From NCBI GenBank assembly GCA_947561395.2, contig OX387187.1, forward strand, positions 39,661,829 to 39,725,828: a stretch of DNA of 64,000 bases, in the 5' to 3' direction. Origin of the DNA: Buxus sempervirens. Lineage: Eukaryota > Streptophyta > Magnoliopsida > Buxales > Buxaceae. The notes below the pieces were generated by a model that searched no databases, was not told the origin of the DNA, and saw only the letters and a list, made by a program, of their open reading frames with translations. Positions 36,550 through 48,590 of the stretch are shown here, piece by piece; positions within the stretch are counted from its first letter, which is position 1, and every line of letters starts with the position of its first letter. The position numbers and the translations under genes are program-made.

Positions 36550-37868
36550 TATCAAGGTCTTTATGAGCTTGTGTGTAATAATCCGAGCTTTTTATTCTTT
36601 ATTCTTCTTCTTTCACACTTGAGCTTGGTAGTGATATGTTACTTTTGTGCTGGTAAGTTGTGGTATGTCAATTGGGCTAATCACTTGGAAGATCTTTCCA
36701 ATTACTTGCTAATGGAAGATCTTTCCAATTACTTGCTAATATAATGATTTTATGACAAGTTTGTCAACCTTCAGAAACTACATTCACTTGCTACCTCAAT
36801 CAATTTGTGCTCATCCCATCTCTCCAGTTCCCATGGTCACACCTGCAATTGTTCTCAAGTGGGTTCCAGAAAAAAAAACAGTGGCTTTGCTTTTCATAGC
36901 TTCATCATCTTAGGCTATGATCATTCTCTTCATAGTCCTGTATTGAAAGCAACCTGTGTGTATGGGATTTTGGGTGGACTTCTAGGTAACTTGGGGATAG
37001 TGATGACATCTGGGGTTAGGGTGGAACTCGTTCCACTGATCATAAGGTTAATTTACATTACACCTGCATTTGATCATGTATAGCTTTTGTCTCTTTCCAC
37101 CACTAAGTAACCCTTACTCCCTGAAGCTCGCAGGTGGAGGGATTACACAGTAAGTAAGTCGCAAGTGTCACATCGTGTTGTGATCTTCAGTCCACTGGCT
37201 CTATGATAATTGATGTTCCACTTCTTGGTGAATCTTTATGCAATATTCAACCAACATAATTATTGACCCATCATCATTGCTTCTGTGTATGCCACGTGGC
37301 ATGGCTGGCAGATCAGACGGCCAGGATTGGTTGGTAGCCTCCCAGTTGTAGCTGCGTTCTCATGGTTCATGCACGAAGATCATTATGCTAACTAGTCATG
37401 GATATATATTCTCTAATATTGCATTCTAAGTGCTTGTGCGCCTAATTCTAGGTCCACTTGTGCAAATCCATGACACGAAAGGGTGAGGTGGTGAAGGATA
37501 AGAACATATGCAGCTAGAACACCATCCTACCTGGTTGAATCTCAGTCATACAACACCAAATTAAACAAATTGTTTTGCAGATTAATCCCGTTGTAATTAA
37601 TGAGCCCATAGCTTTAGCTTTTGATTCAAAAATACAAATGGGTTAAGATATGTATATCAATAATAGAGAGTGAATGTAAGTGGGGGAATTTTCCTTATGT
37701 CAGGAGTTGTGGGTGTAAGACTAAAAGTGAAAATAGAGAAGGAGAAGTTGGGCAAGTCAGCGTTAATGGGGTTTGTTGCTCTTAATATATTTAATTTTCT
37801 TCTAATCAAATGGTCTTATGTTGTCAATTTTGGCCCCTTAGGGATGAAAGTATTGTGACTCCCTCAGT
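36550..37868 (+). other. Upstream region of the expansin-like gene
   Basis: AT-rich non-coding DNA. A direct repeat of gatctttccaattacttgctaat lies at about 36691-36741. Open frames (36805-37083, 37670-37858) match nothing recognised. A G-box palindrome is at 37291-37300. Confidence 0.55.
37291..37300. promoter_or_regulatory. G-box/ABRE-like palindrome GCCACGTGGC
   Basis: Perfect 10-bp palindrome about 680 bp upstream of the expansin-like ATG. CACGTGGC is the binding core of plant bZIP and bHLH factors; a link to this gene is inference. Confidence 0.4.
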
Positions 37869-37876
37869 TATAAATA
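37869..37876 (+). promoter_or_regulatory. TATA box of expansin-like gene
   Basis: TATAAATA, about 100 bp upstream of the ATG at 37978, a normal distance in plants. Confidence 0.6.
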
Positions 37877-37977
37877 TGGCTTCAGTCTGTATGTTCCCTC
37901 AACCACGACCTTCCTTGATCTCCATCAGTAGTTTTAGAGGATTTTGTCATTAATTGACTTGTAAAGACCTATTAGAC

Positions 37978-39262
37978 ATGGGTCTGGAACATAGCTTTGT
38001 CTCCTCTTGTGTTCTGTGTTTTCTTGTTCTCTTTCCTGTGTTATGTAGCTCTCAGGACCCCTTTGGGCACTCTAGAGCTACTTACTACGGTAGCCGTGAT
38101 AGCCATGGAACCCCAAGTATGCTCTCTCTCTCACTCTCTCATCTCTGTTATGTATTATGTCAATGTATTTTTACATATGCCGGTTTTTTTTTTTTTTTTT
38201 TGATAGTTACATATGCCGGTTAAGATTGAATAGATATAACGTTTTGAAATGAATCAGCTGGGGCATGTGGATATGGAAAATTTGGAAGAAACGCTAATGG
38301 TGGACAAGTTTCTGGCGTTTCAAGGCTGTATAAGAATGGCACAGGCTGCGGTGCATGCTACAAGGTGCATATATATCCCTTACGAAGCTATATAAGCTAC
38401 TGTTTGAAGTTACCCAAAAAAAACAAAAGCTACTGTTTGAAACTTTCAAAGCAACAATGATGAAAGCGTTGAAACCTCCCTCACGTTTCAATCATTTGTC
38501 ATTATTCATAAATCAGGTTAGGTGCATGATGCCGAAAGTATGCACTGAAGAGGGGGCGAACATCGTGGTTACAGATCTAGACCAAGGCGAAAGTGACCGC
38601 AACGACTTCACCCTAAGCGTTCGAGCCTACGCAAAGTTGGCGCTTCCTAACTTGGCCTCAAAACTCATGACTTACGGTGTACTTGACGTTGAGTATAAGA
38701 GGTAACATCTTCTTCTTCATACATTCACATTTACAACAGGCAGGTTCTGGCGTGAAACCCAACATGGAGGAGCATTAACATCCTTTAATTTTTGACTGGT
38801 TCTTGTTGCTGCCATGCAGGGTCCCATGTCAGTACCCAGGTCACAACCTTCAGCTAAAGGTCCATGAACGCAGTAGGTATCCTGAATATCTAGCCCTTGT
38901 TATGCTGTTTCAAGGTGGCCAGAAGGAGATCACAGCGGTTGAACTGTGGCAGGTAATAACAAGCTAGCCCATGAGACCTTCTCCAGTTCTCTGTGAGTTT
39001 GTCATTAATGGAGTAAATAAGTTTGCTTTTTTTGTGTTTGGGTTGCTTTTTTCTGGTGCAGGAGGAACATCAGAAATGGAGGCCAATGGGCAGGGCCAAT
39101 GGTGCAATCTGGGACACGCATAATACACCAAGGGGTGCACTCAGCGTCAGACTCCTAGTGAGTGGTTATGCTGAAGGAGAAAAGTGGGTGCAGCTGAGGA
39201 GTGTGATCCCTAGTTATTGGAAGGCCGGGATTGCCTATAACTCAGCCATTCAGCTTGATTAA
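37978..39262 (+). CDS. EXLB1: Expansin-like B protein (five exons)
   Basis: Exons 37978-38116, 38258-38364, 38517-38701, 38820-38952 and 39062-39262 (stop included). All introns are GT-AG, phases agree at every junction, and the product is 254 residues, the usual family length. An N-terminal signal peptide (FVSSCVLCFLVLFPVLCSS) predicts export to the cell wall. The six-stranded double-psi barrel domain follows (SRATYYGS, GACGYGKFGR, NGTGCGACY, VTDLDQGE), then DVEYKRVPCQYPGHNL and the C-terminal grass-pollen-allergen-like domain (AVELWQ, TPRGALSVRLLVSG, WKAGIAYNS). Expansin-like B proteins are wall proteins whose loosening activity is unproven. Two cysteines I recall in this family are replaced here: SRDSHGTP for the usual PDCxGTP-like stretch, and WQEEHQKW for WQEDCxxW. 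The ATG is the first in frame before the signal peptide. The gene looks intact and is the only one in the window that does. Confidence 0.9.
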
Positions 39263-39300
39263 GTTCATGACTTCCAACTTCTATAGCTCTTCTATAGAAG

Positions 39301-39452
39301 AATAAAACCTTCTTATATATTAATCAGTTCTTGCTAGCTAGTATGTCATTTTAAGTATAGTTTTTATGTCGCATAGAGCAAGTGCTAGCTGTAGCTTTTG
39401 CTCAATAAATAATGAGATTGTGTACTTTGTTTGCTCAGATATTGAGAATAAA
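39301..39452 (+). terminator. Poly(A) signals of expansin-like gene
   Basis: AATAAA at 39301-39306, 39404-39409 and 39447-39452, all within 190 nt of the stop codon. Confidence 0.55.
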
Positions 39453-40950
39453 ATAAAGTTTGCTTTTTGTATCTGGTTTCATTAAATGATAATCAAATGA
39501 AGCACTAAGTGGCAGCTAGCCCTGCAACTTGTCATGTGGGAAAAAAACATTCTTGCTTTTGCAGTGACCTAATCCTTCCATGGATGGTACCATGAAACGT
39601 AGGAGAGGAAATGCATTCCACTCACATACATGCGTTATGTTAAAGCAAAGTCAGAATCAATCAATTAAAATAAATAGAAAAGGGATTTATATAAAAGGAG
39701 AATTAGACTCGAGAACCAGCCGGAACCAACAGTTTTTCACTTGTCATATGACTAATCCTGGCAGGGAAGGTGATGCATAGTGGCTAGTTTATGGGCAGGC
39801 TTACAAGGCACATACCTACTTTGGAGCTTATCCAAGCCCAGATCAGCCTGGTTTTCGGGCCTCACACTTAAACTCAAGCATCACCCTAAAATAGAAACCG
39901 AAGACTGGCCCAGTTAAGTCCTTTTTTTGCATTTTTAAAATTTTTGGCGTTCTTATTGGAAAAATACTTGGAAATATTCTTACTTATATTTCAATAAATT
40001 AAGCAAAAAAAAAAACCAGGATAAAAATAATAAAATGAATTAGTAATGTAACAAAACTAATTTAAGATATACATATAAACATTTAACTAGTTTTACACAT
40101 GCAATGACATTCAAAACCGGGTTGGATCTAGATAGGCTTGGCTTTAATATACCTAGTTCAAGCCTGGTTTAAACAGGGCCGGACTTATTGGGCCTAGAGT
40201 TGCCACCCCAACAGTAATGTACGTATTTAGTCAAATGTACATATAGATAGAGTCAAAATTAAGCTCTCAGTAAGCATATAAAGGCCTGCGTTTATTTATC
40301 CATATCCATCAACAAGAGTAGAGGTGTAAGTAGGGCGGGTTGGGTCAGGTTATGAGAGTTCGGGCTCAACTCAATCTAGGATTTACTAGCCCAAACTCGT
40401 CGTTGACCTGCCTTAACCCAAACTCACTAAACCCAAACCCAACCCAAACATTATTGTTTGAATTCGGGTTGGGTTCGGGTTAGCCCAAACAAAATGTAAG
40501 ATTTTGAATTTTCTTACAATTTTTGTTATAATTACAAAATGTTAGAATATCATTCATTAAATCATCTATCAACATGCTTTTATGTTTGTTTGTTATCAAT
40601 GCAAATATTACAAATTCCTCTTGATTTGTCCTTTGAATTTGGAAAAAAAAACTTAATTAATTTATTTCTTTAAACATTTTAAAATATAATACTAGCTCAC
40701 TATATTATTGTTTAACACAATCTTTCTTGTAGAGTATGTGCTCCCAAATATCACATTCATTCTAACATATATGTATATGTATGTGAGTGTAAAATTATTT
40801 ATTTGACAAAAATTTATAAACTTAATATCACATGTTAATAATTTATGTTTAATAGTTGATTGCACAAATACAATGACAATATAAAACTAAAAGAAAACAA
40901 TGATACATATATATACAAATAAATATTCACTATATATATATATATATATA
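39453..40950. other. Intergenic stretch with gggttcgggtt-type low-complexity segments
   Basis: Positions 39790-40215 and 40321-40495 are rich in aagccca/gggcctt and gggttgggttcgggtt words, with ends such as gttgccaccccaac that resemble small non-autonomous DNA transposons. (TA)10 at 40931-40950. No gene recognised. Confidence 0.45.
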
Positions 40951-41922
40951 TCTCTACTATATATAAAGCGAGGCACCCCCTTGGGAATCGCGCCAAGCTA
41001 AATTATAGCTTTTTCCACCTTTGCCCTCACAAATCAATGCCACCATCAAATAATACAAGGCTATAGTTGTCAAAAATTGCACCCATTCTCTAAAACCTAA
41101 AATTCAGTTCTGCAACTGCCCACCCACGTCGTTTGCTCCCTCCCATCTACCTCATGATGAATGCCTCGCCAGAGAATACACTGCCTTTGCAGAGGCCTCC
41201 ATTATGTATTGTCGTTTTCGCAAAGGAAACCTACATATCAACATTCGATTCCCACACAAAAGCCAACCATCTACATCGGGGGAGGATAGAAGCCGTCGCC
41301 GGAAAAGTTCCTCTGACGCATCATACTCTGCCCAGCCCTTTGATCCTGCTATTATCGGTGGCAACATTGTTCTTATTTCCAACCCACCAAATCGCCGACA
41401 AGAGAGTCGCATTTTATTCTCAAATTTCAAGGTACACCTCAACAATCCCTTCCTTCTCTCATTCTCTTTTTCTTCTCCTCTTCTTTGTTTATTTTCATCT
41501 CTGCACAAATTCTCTTGCCATTCTGAATGGGTTTTCAAAAAATGTACAATTGCAACAAGATTGTCCATTATCACAGTCATCTAGCTATGACATTTTTTCT
41601 ATAGTCTAATTCATTCAAATGGACCTTCGTTGGTGACTGTCCATGACGATTTTTTCACAATGTTATCTAATTGGTCCCTGTCACTAACATAGATTCATCA
41701 TAGCCTCTCTTCTGTCAAGGCAAGCTGCTAGGGCAGTCTAAACATCAGTCCGGGCCTCTTCAAATTGCCCAAGCCTTCATTAAATGGATAAAACCCCTTA
41801 CTTCCTAAAGTGAGTTGCAAGACATTAATGTATCTCTAGATTAAAATTAAGCCCTTCTCATTTGCTCCACCACAATTTCTCAACACCATCTACACGTTAC
41901 CCCAAAATTCTCTTTTCGCTTT
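40951..41922 (+). mobile_element. Helitron-type 5' terminus and body
   Basis: Begins TCTCTACTATATATAAAGCG right after an A, the usual start of many plant Helitrons. A 3' hairpin followed by CTAG was not found before the LTR E2 that begins near 41923, so the element is probably cut there. Overlapping open frames at 41133-41609 on both strands match nothing recognised. Confidence 0.5.
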
Positions 41923-43144
41923 CGTAATGCCCCAGAACCGGGTTACGTAATGAAACCGTAACTCGTCCCCGAGGAGTTAGCTTTTCTATACAGGATCACT
42001 ATATCAGAGTAAGGAAAACATGAAATGGCAATAATAAAATCAGATTCAACTAAATATTTCCCCAACTCACTTGAACCAAGCATATACCCACTTGTATCAT
42101 CCTCTCTGAGATCTGAAAACAAAACAAAACAGTGTGATACGACTATCTCAGCAAGTAGCAATGCATGCACTAAATATAGTTATGCAGTACTAAACATGCA
42201 CGATTAAAAACATAGTCGACGATTAACCACGGGTAATCCGTCTAATCTCGAAATACATTGTCAATCACAATCTTTGTCCAAAACAGATTCAAAAAACATT
42301 ACATATTGGGACTCGTGAAGTTTGTCTATTTTGTGTGGCTAAGCACTAGAGTTCCAGACAATCTAGTCTAACACTGCAACAGCTCGATAATCCAATATCG
42401 TCGCCCTCATGACCGAAATACTCAAGTGACCTCACCATCATGGTGGAAATGGAGTTGCTGCAGGGCTTCCCTCATGGAAGGCCTCTCCATCATGGAGGAA
42501 ACGCATGAAGGAACTCCAGACTTAAATCCAAACAAAACATACAAATTCCACCTACAACTAGACTGTGGATCCACACTAAGTCTCGCTCTAGTACGCCGGC
42601 CAAATTATCAATCACTGTGCAAATTTAGCAGAAAACAATGCTTATAATAAGAGAAGCAAATTTATAGATAACAATAGCAAATTCAATATCAAATACTCAC
42701 TAAACCGACAGTAAAAGTGTTTGAGAATTGGCACAATCTAATAAGAGTCTATACTTTTCCGCAAAAAGAATTCAGCAGTATGTTATGCAACCATTTCAAT
42801 TACTTTATCCAAAAATATGAAAACTAATGATTGTTCAAAGAAACCATAAATGGAAATATATTAGATCATATTAAAAGTTTAGCAATAATAATGTGCAATG
42901 AAAAACAGTACCACAATCCCCAAAATACCATTCCTCCTATGCTAGAAAGTAAAATCTATTAATACTTAACTAATTAGGTCTTAGACCACTCATGCCCAAA
43001 ACCTTGTTGGCAACACTGATTTCTACATGTCACCCAAGGTACTGAAATCCCGATTAGATACGGTTTACAATCTGATCTAGTAATTTTCCTTAATCAATAA
43101 AATAAGTGCAAGAATTCAGATTTTGACCTCTTCTTCTAAATGAT

Positions 43145-43146
<2 letters not shown>

Positions 43147-43178
<32 letters not shown>
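43147..43178. repeat. (TA)n microsatellite
   Basis: About sixteen TA units within LTR E2. Confidence 0.9.
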
Positions 43179-43181
<3 letters not shown>

Positions 43182-43683
43182 TTCCAGATTTTATTGTCAT
43201 AAAAATCTTTGATAGGCTTCTAAAAATTCTGGAATCTTTGATTTATTATTACATAACTCAAGTGAAGAACTAAAATAATAGATACAAGATAAACTCAAAA
43301 GAATTTCAACTAATGCTGCAGAAATTTGCTTTATATCTTAGTATTTTGTCTCCCAACAATACTTTGAATCCATATTGATATTCTAATTTTTCATATGAAT
43401 CTAATGATTCTAGGTGTTAATTGGCCTTTAATAAGTTCATTTGGACAAATTTCAAAAGCTGGAAATAAGAATATAATCAACTCTCAAATTAGCCGCAACA
43501 TACTATGAGTTTTGGAGCTGGTGCTGACCCGGTGCTGACCCGGAGAGGTTAGTGCCCGGTAAAATCCCTTAGCGCTAGATGATTTTTTGAGTCTGGCGAA
43601 ACCTCAAAGAGGTTAGTGTGCACACCTAAACCTGGATCGCACACCGGGCGCACGTGGTGTTTGTGCGTGCCTCGGGACTTTTA

Positions 43684-43714
43684 GAGTCGCCACTGCCTGA
43701 GAGGTGCAGGCAGA
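43684..43714 (-). other. U5 hairpin plus PBS-like 9-mer (D)
   Basis: On the minus strand GCCTG...CAGGC stem, then ag and TGGCGACTC (43684-43692). Confidence 0.7.
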
Positions 43715-45206
43715 CACGGTGTTTGCCCTATCCGGGTCTAAGTTTGGTCTGCAGCTTTTTAGAGTTCTAGCTAAGTCCTCGGTTACGTCCAGGGAAGCCC
43801 TAAGACACCCCGGCCCGCCCCGTCGGTTCAACGGGTCCCTCGGGTCTCCCTGGTTTTTGAGTCAATCTTACCCTTACTAGACCAGCATGTCGTTTATTGG
43901 GTCTGGTGGGGCCCTCTGAAGGTGCGGGTCCCTTTTATTTTGGTTTTATCTTTTTATTTAGTGGAGTGGGTCGGACCGGGGTCCTGTTGGAAGACCCGTG
44001 GGTTGCCATGGTTGGGCTTGGGGCCCAGTTGGGTTATTGGGTAACCCATTTGGTTATTTATTTAAACTATTTACACATGCAATGGGCTTAGTGGGCTTGG
44101 ATTTGGCCCATGAGCCAAGGGTCAAAGGGCCTAGGCCTGTTTATTGAAAACAGGCTTGGTTTGGGCCGGTCTAAGGTGGACCACTCATGCGGGCCAAAAG
44201 GAGGTCTTGGTGGGCCCATTTGGGCCCACGGTCCAAAGATGGGCTTAAGATAGCCCAATTTGTTTAAGGGGCCGGTTTAGGCCGGTTCAGGTCGGAATAG
44301 ATCCAACCGGGCCGAAAAATTACATTTTTTATGTTACTTTTACATTTGCCCGTATTTTTTATACGGTCCACCCTTGCCCGTGAATGGAATCCGATTTCGC
44401 TTACCCGTGAAGCAAACACAGTCCTGACCGGACCGCTCTGAGTTTACGGGCACAACCAGTTTTGCATTTTTGCAGCCGATTCTTTTCGGGATCTGTTCCG
44501 TGGCCTTCTTAAGTGCTCCAGAGACCTCTGTTGAGTTTCCAGCATTTCCGGTATGTCACCTTTGTTTCATTTGGCTTATAAAGCCACTTTTCTTTTCTTC
44601 TTGTTCTTTCTGGAAAGGAAGGTCTTCCTCTAATCATCCATGGTCATTTTTAGAAGGAGGAGTGAGGGAAGATTACAGGGGATGATCTATAGATTACAGA
44701 TTCTTTTTGTATTTCCAAACCAAAGCAAAAATGGATGTATGGCATCTTCATGTTGCCTCATGTACTTACTTCTCTTTTCTTTTTTATTTTGAAACTCTCA
44801 TTGGCATGGAGGTATCCCAGCAACCATAAATCAACTGATTAGTAGATAATGTAGTAAAAGAAAAACACCAAATGCTTCAAATAAGGAAATTGAAGGATAT
44901 ATTAATAGGAAACATTACCAAACTAGCAATTCTTTGCTTTTGTTGATGCTAGGATCCTTCGAGGATTTCGACAGCGCTTCCGCACTTCAAGGAATTTCGC
45001 GGGTTGATTTTGAAAGGGTTTTTGTTGGGTTCCTTTATTAACTTGGTGAGAAGAAGGGGTTTAGGCATGGTTTAGGCAAAGTGAGGGGTATTTTGGGGAT
45101 TAAATAGGGTTAGGTTTTGGGGTGATGGTGATTGGGCAGAGCTTGGCCATGGTTAACCGCAAGGAGGGAGAGAGGTTCAGCCAGAGGGGAAGTCTTGTTG
45201 AAATGT

Positions 45207-45226
45207 GGGGGGGGGGGGGGGGGGGG
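45207..45226 (+). repeat. Run of 20 G
   Basis: Uninterrupted poly-G just left of the minus-strand TATA box of LTR D, within its transcribed part. Confidence 0.9.
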
Positions 45227-45234
45227 AGGCCTCT

Positions 45235-45243
45235 CTATTTATA
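45235..45243 (-). promoter_or_regulatory. TATA box of solo LTR D
   Basis: Minus-strand TATAAATAG in gcctataaatagag, followed (45226-45207) by a C run in the transcript. Confidence 0.65.
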
Positions 45244-45249
45244 GGCAAA

Positions 45250-45475
45250 AAGGGGCGTGCCCGTATTTGCAGTACGAGCATGCCTTGCCCATACTTCAAG
45301 TACGGGCGTGCCTTGCCCGTAATTCAAATACGGGCGAAAAAGGCACATTTGTAAATCTCTCAGAATCTCTGTACGGGACGCGTGTCCCGCCGTACAGTGA
45401 CGCGTGTCTTCTTCCAGAAGCTTGCCCGTATTTCAAATACGGGCATGCCCTGCCCGTAATGAAAATACGGTCCAT
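45250..45475. repeat. Hairpin array with GCCCGTA/TACGGGC arms (D)
   Basis: Six inverted repeats, for example GCCCGTATTTcAAATACGGGC and GTACGGGacgcgtgtCCCgCCGTAC, immediately upstream (minus strand) of TATA. Confidence 0.8.
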
Positions 45476-46768
45476 CACGTTTTTTAAATGTTTGAATTTC
45501 AAACCTTTATTCAATTTGGTTTTTTGCAAGATTTTTATTCGATTTTTTCGATTATTTTATTAAAAAGCGAGATTCTCTTTTATTAAAATATTATTAAACA
45601 CATTTATTTTATTTATTGTATTGGTTTATTCCATTTTTTGCTGCCTTTTTGCCACATGGGCAGTTTTTCTGAAACTTCAACTGCTCATAACTTTTTCATC
45701 CGGTGTCCGATTTCAGCAAACTTAGTGTCGTTGGAACCGGCTCGGAACCACCTATCCACTGGGATAAAGTTTGGCAGTTGAATTGGGGTCGAGCAACTTT
45801 TTGCTCCCCAAAAGTTTGACCAACTCATATCTTTCTCATCTGGACTCCGATTCCAGCAAATTCAGTTGCGTTGGAACCGTGTCGAAATGCTCTTTTCAAT
45901 GAGATGAAGTTTGATGGCCAAATTTACTTCAATCAAAAAGTCAATTTTTTGACCCCCTCAGGGTTTGACTTTTCATTTTTCTTTATTTTGGGGGTGCAAA
46001 AATCAGGTGTCTACAGTTAGCGCTAAATACTACAGGTTGGCACCAAGTCCCATTACAACTGGGTAGTTCTCCAACTTTCAGCAATTGCTTATTTTAGAAT
46101 TCTAAACCAAATCAGACCTTAAGGAAACCTGCCACACAACACATAGGGTCGTAACAACTCAATAAAACTCCTTCGAAAATAAATAAACCAGATTATACAA
46201 CCATTAGAAATCATTCGCCGAAATGTTAACGGAAACTAGAATTTACGTCCAACACATTTCTATTCTTTATAAGATCTTAAAAAGACATAGAAAACATGAT
46301 GTAATTGAAGGTGCTAACTTGCCTGTTTGTTGTTAATCCAAACTCGACAGAGAACAACTTCTAATTAGATTTTTCAGCAACCCAAAACTCCTTCGACACA
46401 TTGAAATTCTGCAGTGGATTTTCCACGATTCAAACTTTAACACATGGTCTACATTTCTATCATCATTTAGAAGAAATAGAACCAACTAACCTAAATCTAA
46501 CATTGAGTTTTTACTTACCTGAACAAACTGAAATTTATACAAGAATGGGAAACCACCAGAATCAGATGCTCTGTTCAAATAGAAAGAAACTTCTTATTTT
46601 CTCCAACTCAAAACCCTCACTCACCCCTGATGATCCAACGCCCAAATTCAGATCTAAACTTCTGCTGTTTAGGTTTCTCCAAAAATGAACAGTTGTAACT
46701 GTTCCGGGCCCGCGATGAGAATTTATTCTTACGCTCGCAAAAGCTCTTCAACTCCTCTTTATGATCCT

Positions 46769-47736
46769 ATAACGCTCCGAATCCGGGTTATGTAAACTAG
46801 CCATAACTCGTACCCGAAGGTTAATTAAAATTCCACAGGATCAACAGAGTACGGGAAAACATGAAATAAAATAACATAAAGATTCCATCGCATAATATCA
46901 AGGTTCACTAATTTCCCAATCACTATCCAAAAGTAATACAAGGTTCAAAAATAAAACTTACTAAAGAAAGTAAAACCAACAACTAAGACCTACCCAATAA
47001 AATAATCCTCCTCACGATACTCCGGATAGTCCACCGGAATATCAACCCCCACGGTATCGTCCTCGCCGAGATCTGAAAACAAAACAAAATAGTGAGATAC
47101 GACTATCTCAGCAAGTAGCAATGCATGCACAAAAATACAGTTATAACAGTTCTAAAACATGCACAAGTTATAATCAATTAAGTTACGATTAACCTCGGTT
47201 AATCCAACTAATCTCGAAAATACATCGACAATTACAAATTCGGAAAAACAGTATATATATAGGGACTCGTGATGTTTGTCTATTTTGTGTGGCTAAGCAC
47301 TAGAGTTCCAGACAATACAGTCTAAGACTGCAATAGCTCGAACATACAATATCGTCGCCCTCATGACGGAAATACTCAAGTGACCTCACCATCATGGTGC
47401 AAACGGAGTTGGTGCAGCGCTTCCCTCATGGAAGGCCTCTCCGTCATGGAGGAAACGCATAAAGGAACTCTAGACTTAAATCAGAACAAAATATACAAAA
47501 TTCAATTACAACTCGACTGTGGATCCACACTAAGTCTTGCCCTAGTTCTTTGGCAAAAGTCATTATTTACTGTGCAAGTTTGTCATAAAACATGTTTATA
47601 ATATAAGAAACCAATATATAGTAAAAAGTATCACATTCAATGTCAATTGGTTATTCGAACCATCTAACAGTAAAATTTACAGCATTCGGTACTTATAAAT
47701 AAATTTTCATACAATTTATTCAAACAAGAACCAATG
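46769..47736 (-). mobile_element. LTR E3 (E family), left part
   Basis: Starts tataacgctccgaatccggg, matching E1 and E2 left ends, and runs until element B interrupts it at 47736/47737. The right part probably continues at 61215-61627. Includes the about 220-bp stretch shared with E2. Confidence 0.6.
47732..47736. repeat. Target-site duplication CAATG, left
   Basis: Matches 61210-61214 across complete element B. Confidence 0.85.
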
Positions 47737-48337
47737 TGTAAGCACCCAAATTTTTGTTAAACCAAAAAAGAAAAAATAAGAGAAAAGAAGAAAACAAAAA
47801 ATGTGCTAAAAGACAGCAGAAAAGTCAAACCCTGAGGGGACAAAAGTTGACTTTTTAATCAAGTGCAATTTGGCCACCATACTTCTTCCTAATGATTAGG
47901 AAATTCCGACACGATTCTAACGCAACTGAGTTTGCTCAGATCGGGGTCCGGATAAAAAGATATGAGCCGGTCAAACTGGAGGGGAGCCAAAAGTTGACTT
48001 TCTGCTAAACCCCGAATCAATTGCTTAATCCTATCCCAATGGATAGAGGATTCCAATACGGTTCTAACACAATTGAGTCTGCCCAAATCGGAGTCCAGAT
48101 GAAGAAGATATGAGCTGTGAAGCTTTTAGGCAGCAAAAGCCAGAAGCTACACACGTGGCAAAAGGCTGTACACATGGCAAGTGGCACAGGAAAATATCTC
48201 GAGGGGCAATCTGTAAATATCCGAACATGCAAAATATCCCATGGATTAAAGCAAAATTTCGCAGGGACCAAATCTATGAATATCTAAGAGTATCGGATGA
48301 ATCTGCGAATATCCAAGGGCTAAATCCGTAAATATCA

Positions 48338-48590
48338 GATTTGTATCCGATCTTAAATGTCAGATACATGTATTTTTGTGTGTATCCGACATATATTGCC
48401 GGATACAAGAGATTTACCCACGAGATTCACGCGGATTCGCTGACAGATACGCGCGGAAAATTAAATTTTCGAAATAATTGTGTTTGTATCCGACATTTTA
48501 TGTTGGATACAAAGGAAGTGCAGTGTATCCGACATAAAATGCTGGATACAAAGGAGGTGTAGTATATCCGACATTAAATGCCTGATACAA
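48338..48590. repeat. Palindrome array GTATCCGACA...CGGATAC (B 5' LTR)
   Basis: Five units (GTATCCGA...TCAGATAC, then four GTATCCGACA-type) in 250 bp, ending just before the TATA position. The 3' LTR has the same five at 58625-58872. Confidence 0.85.

Larger units (their letters stand above)
43617..46015 (-). mobile_element. Solo LTR D (2.4 kb)
   Basis: On the minus strand it starts TGTAGACACCTGATTTTTGC (46015 downward) and ends GTGTGCACA (43617). Direct repeats GTTAG flank it (43612-43616, 46016-46020). Contents: TATA (45235-45243), hairpin arrays with GCCCGTA/TACGGGC arms (44336-44470 and 45250-45475), U5 hairpin and 9-mer (43684-43714), and a 20-G run (45207-45226). No PBS follows, so a solo LTR of the same wide family as B and C. 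Confidence 0.85.
41923..46768 (-). mobile_element. LTR E2 (E family), interrupted by solo LTR D
   Basis: The left end (minus-strand 3' end) reads taatgccccag-aaccgggttacg, matching E1 at 11459 and E3 at 46769. It runs to 43611, is interrupted by LTR D, and resumes at 46021. The right boundary is unclear (up to 46768). It shares with E3 a stretch of about 220 bp at 42420-42640 (catcatggtgg...ccatcatggagg). (TA)n at 43147-43178. No internal domain. Confidence 0.6.

Noticed and set aside
41133-41609. Overlapping frames on both strands behind the Helitron 5' end
   Set aside because: No domain recognised and coding on both strands at once; no Rep or helicase motif.
42426-47601. Similar 73-residue frames (MTSPSW...) at 42426 and 47380, suggesting a conserved small gene
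   Set aside because: Both lie at the same place in LTRs E2 and E3; similarity follows from the shared LTR. The DNA there is an inverted-repeat stretch (catcatgg/ccatcatgg) and E1 lacks the frame.
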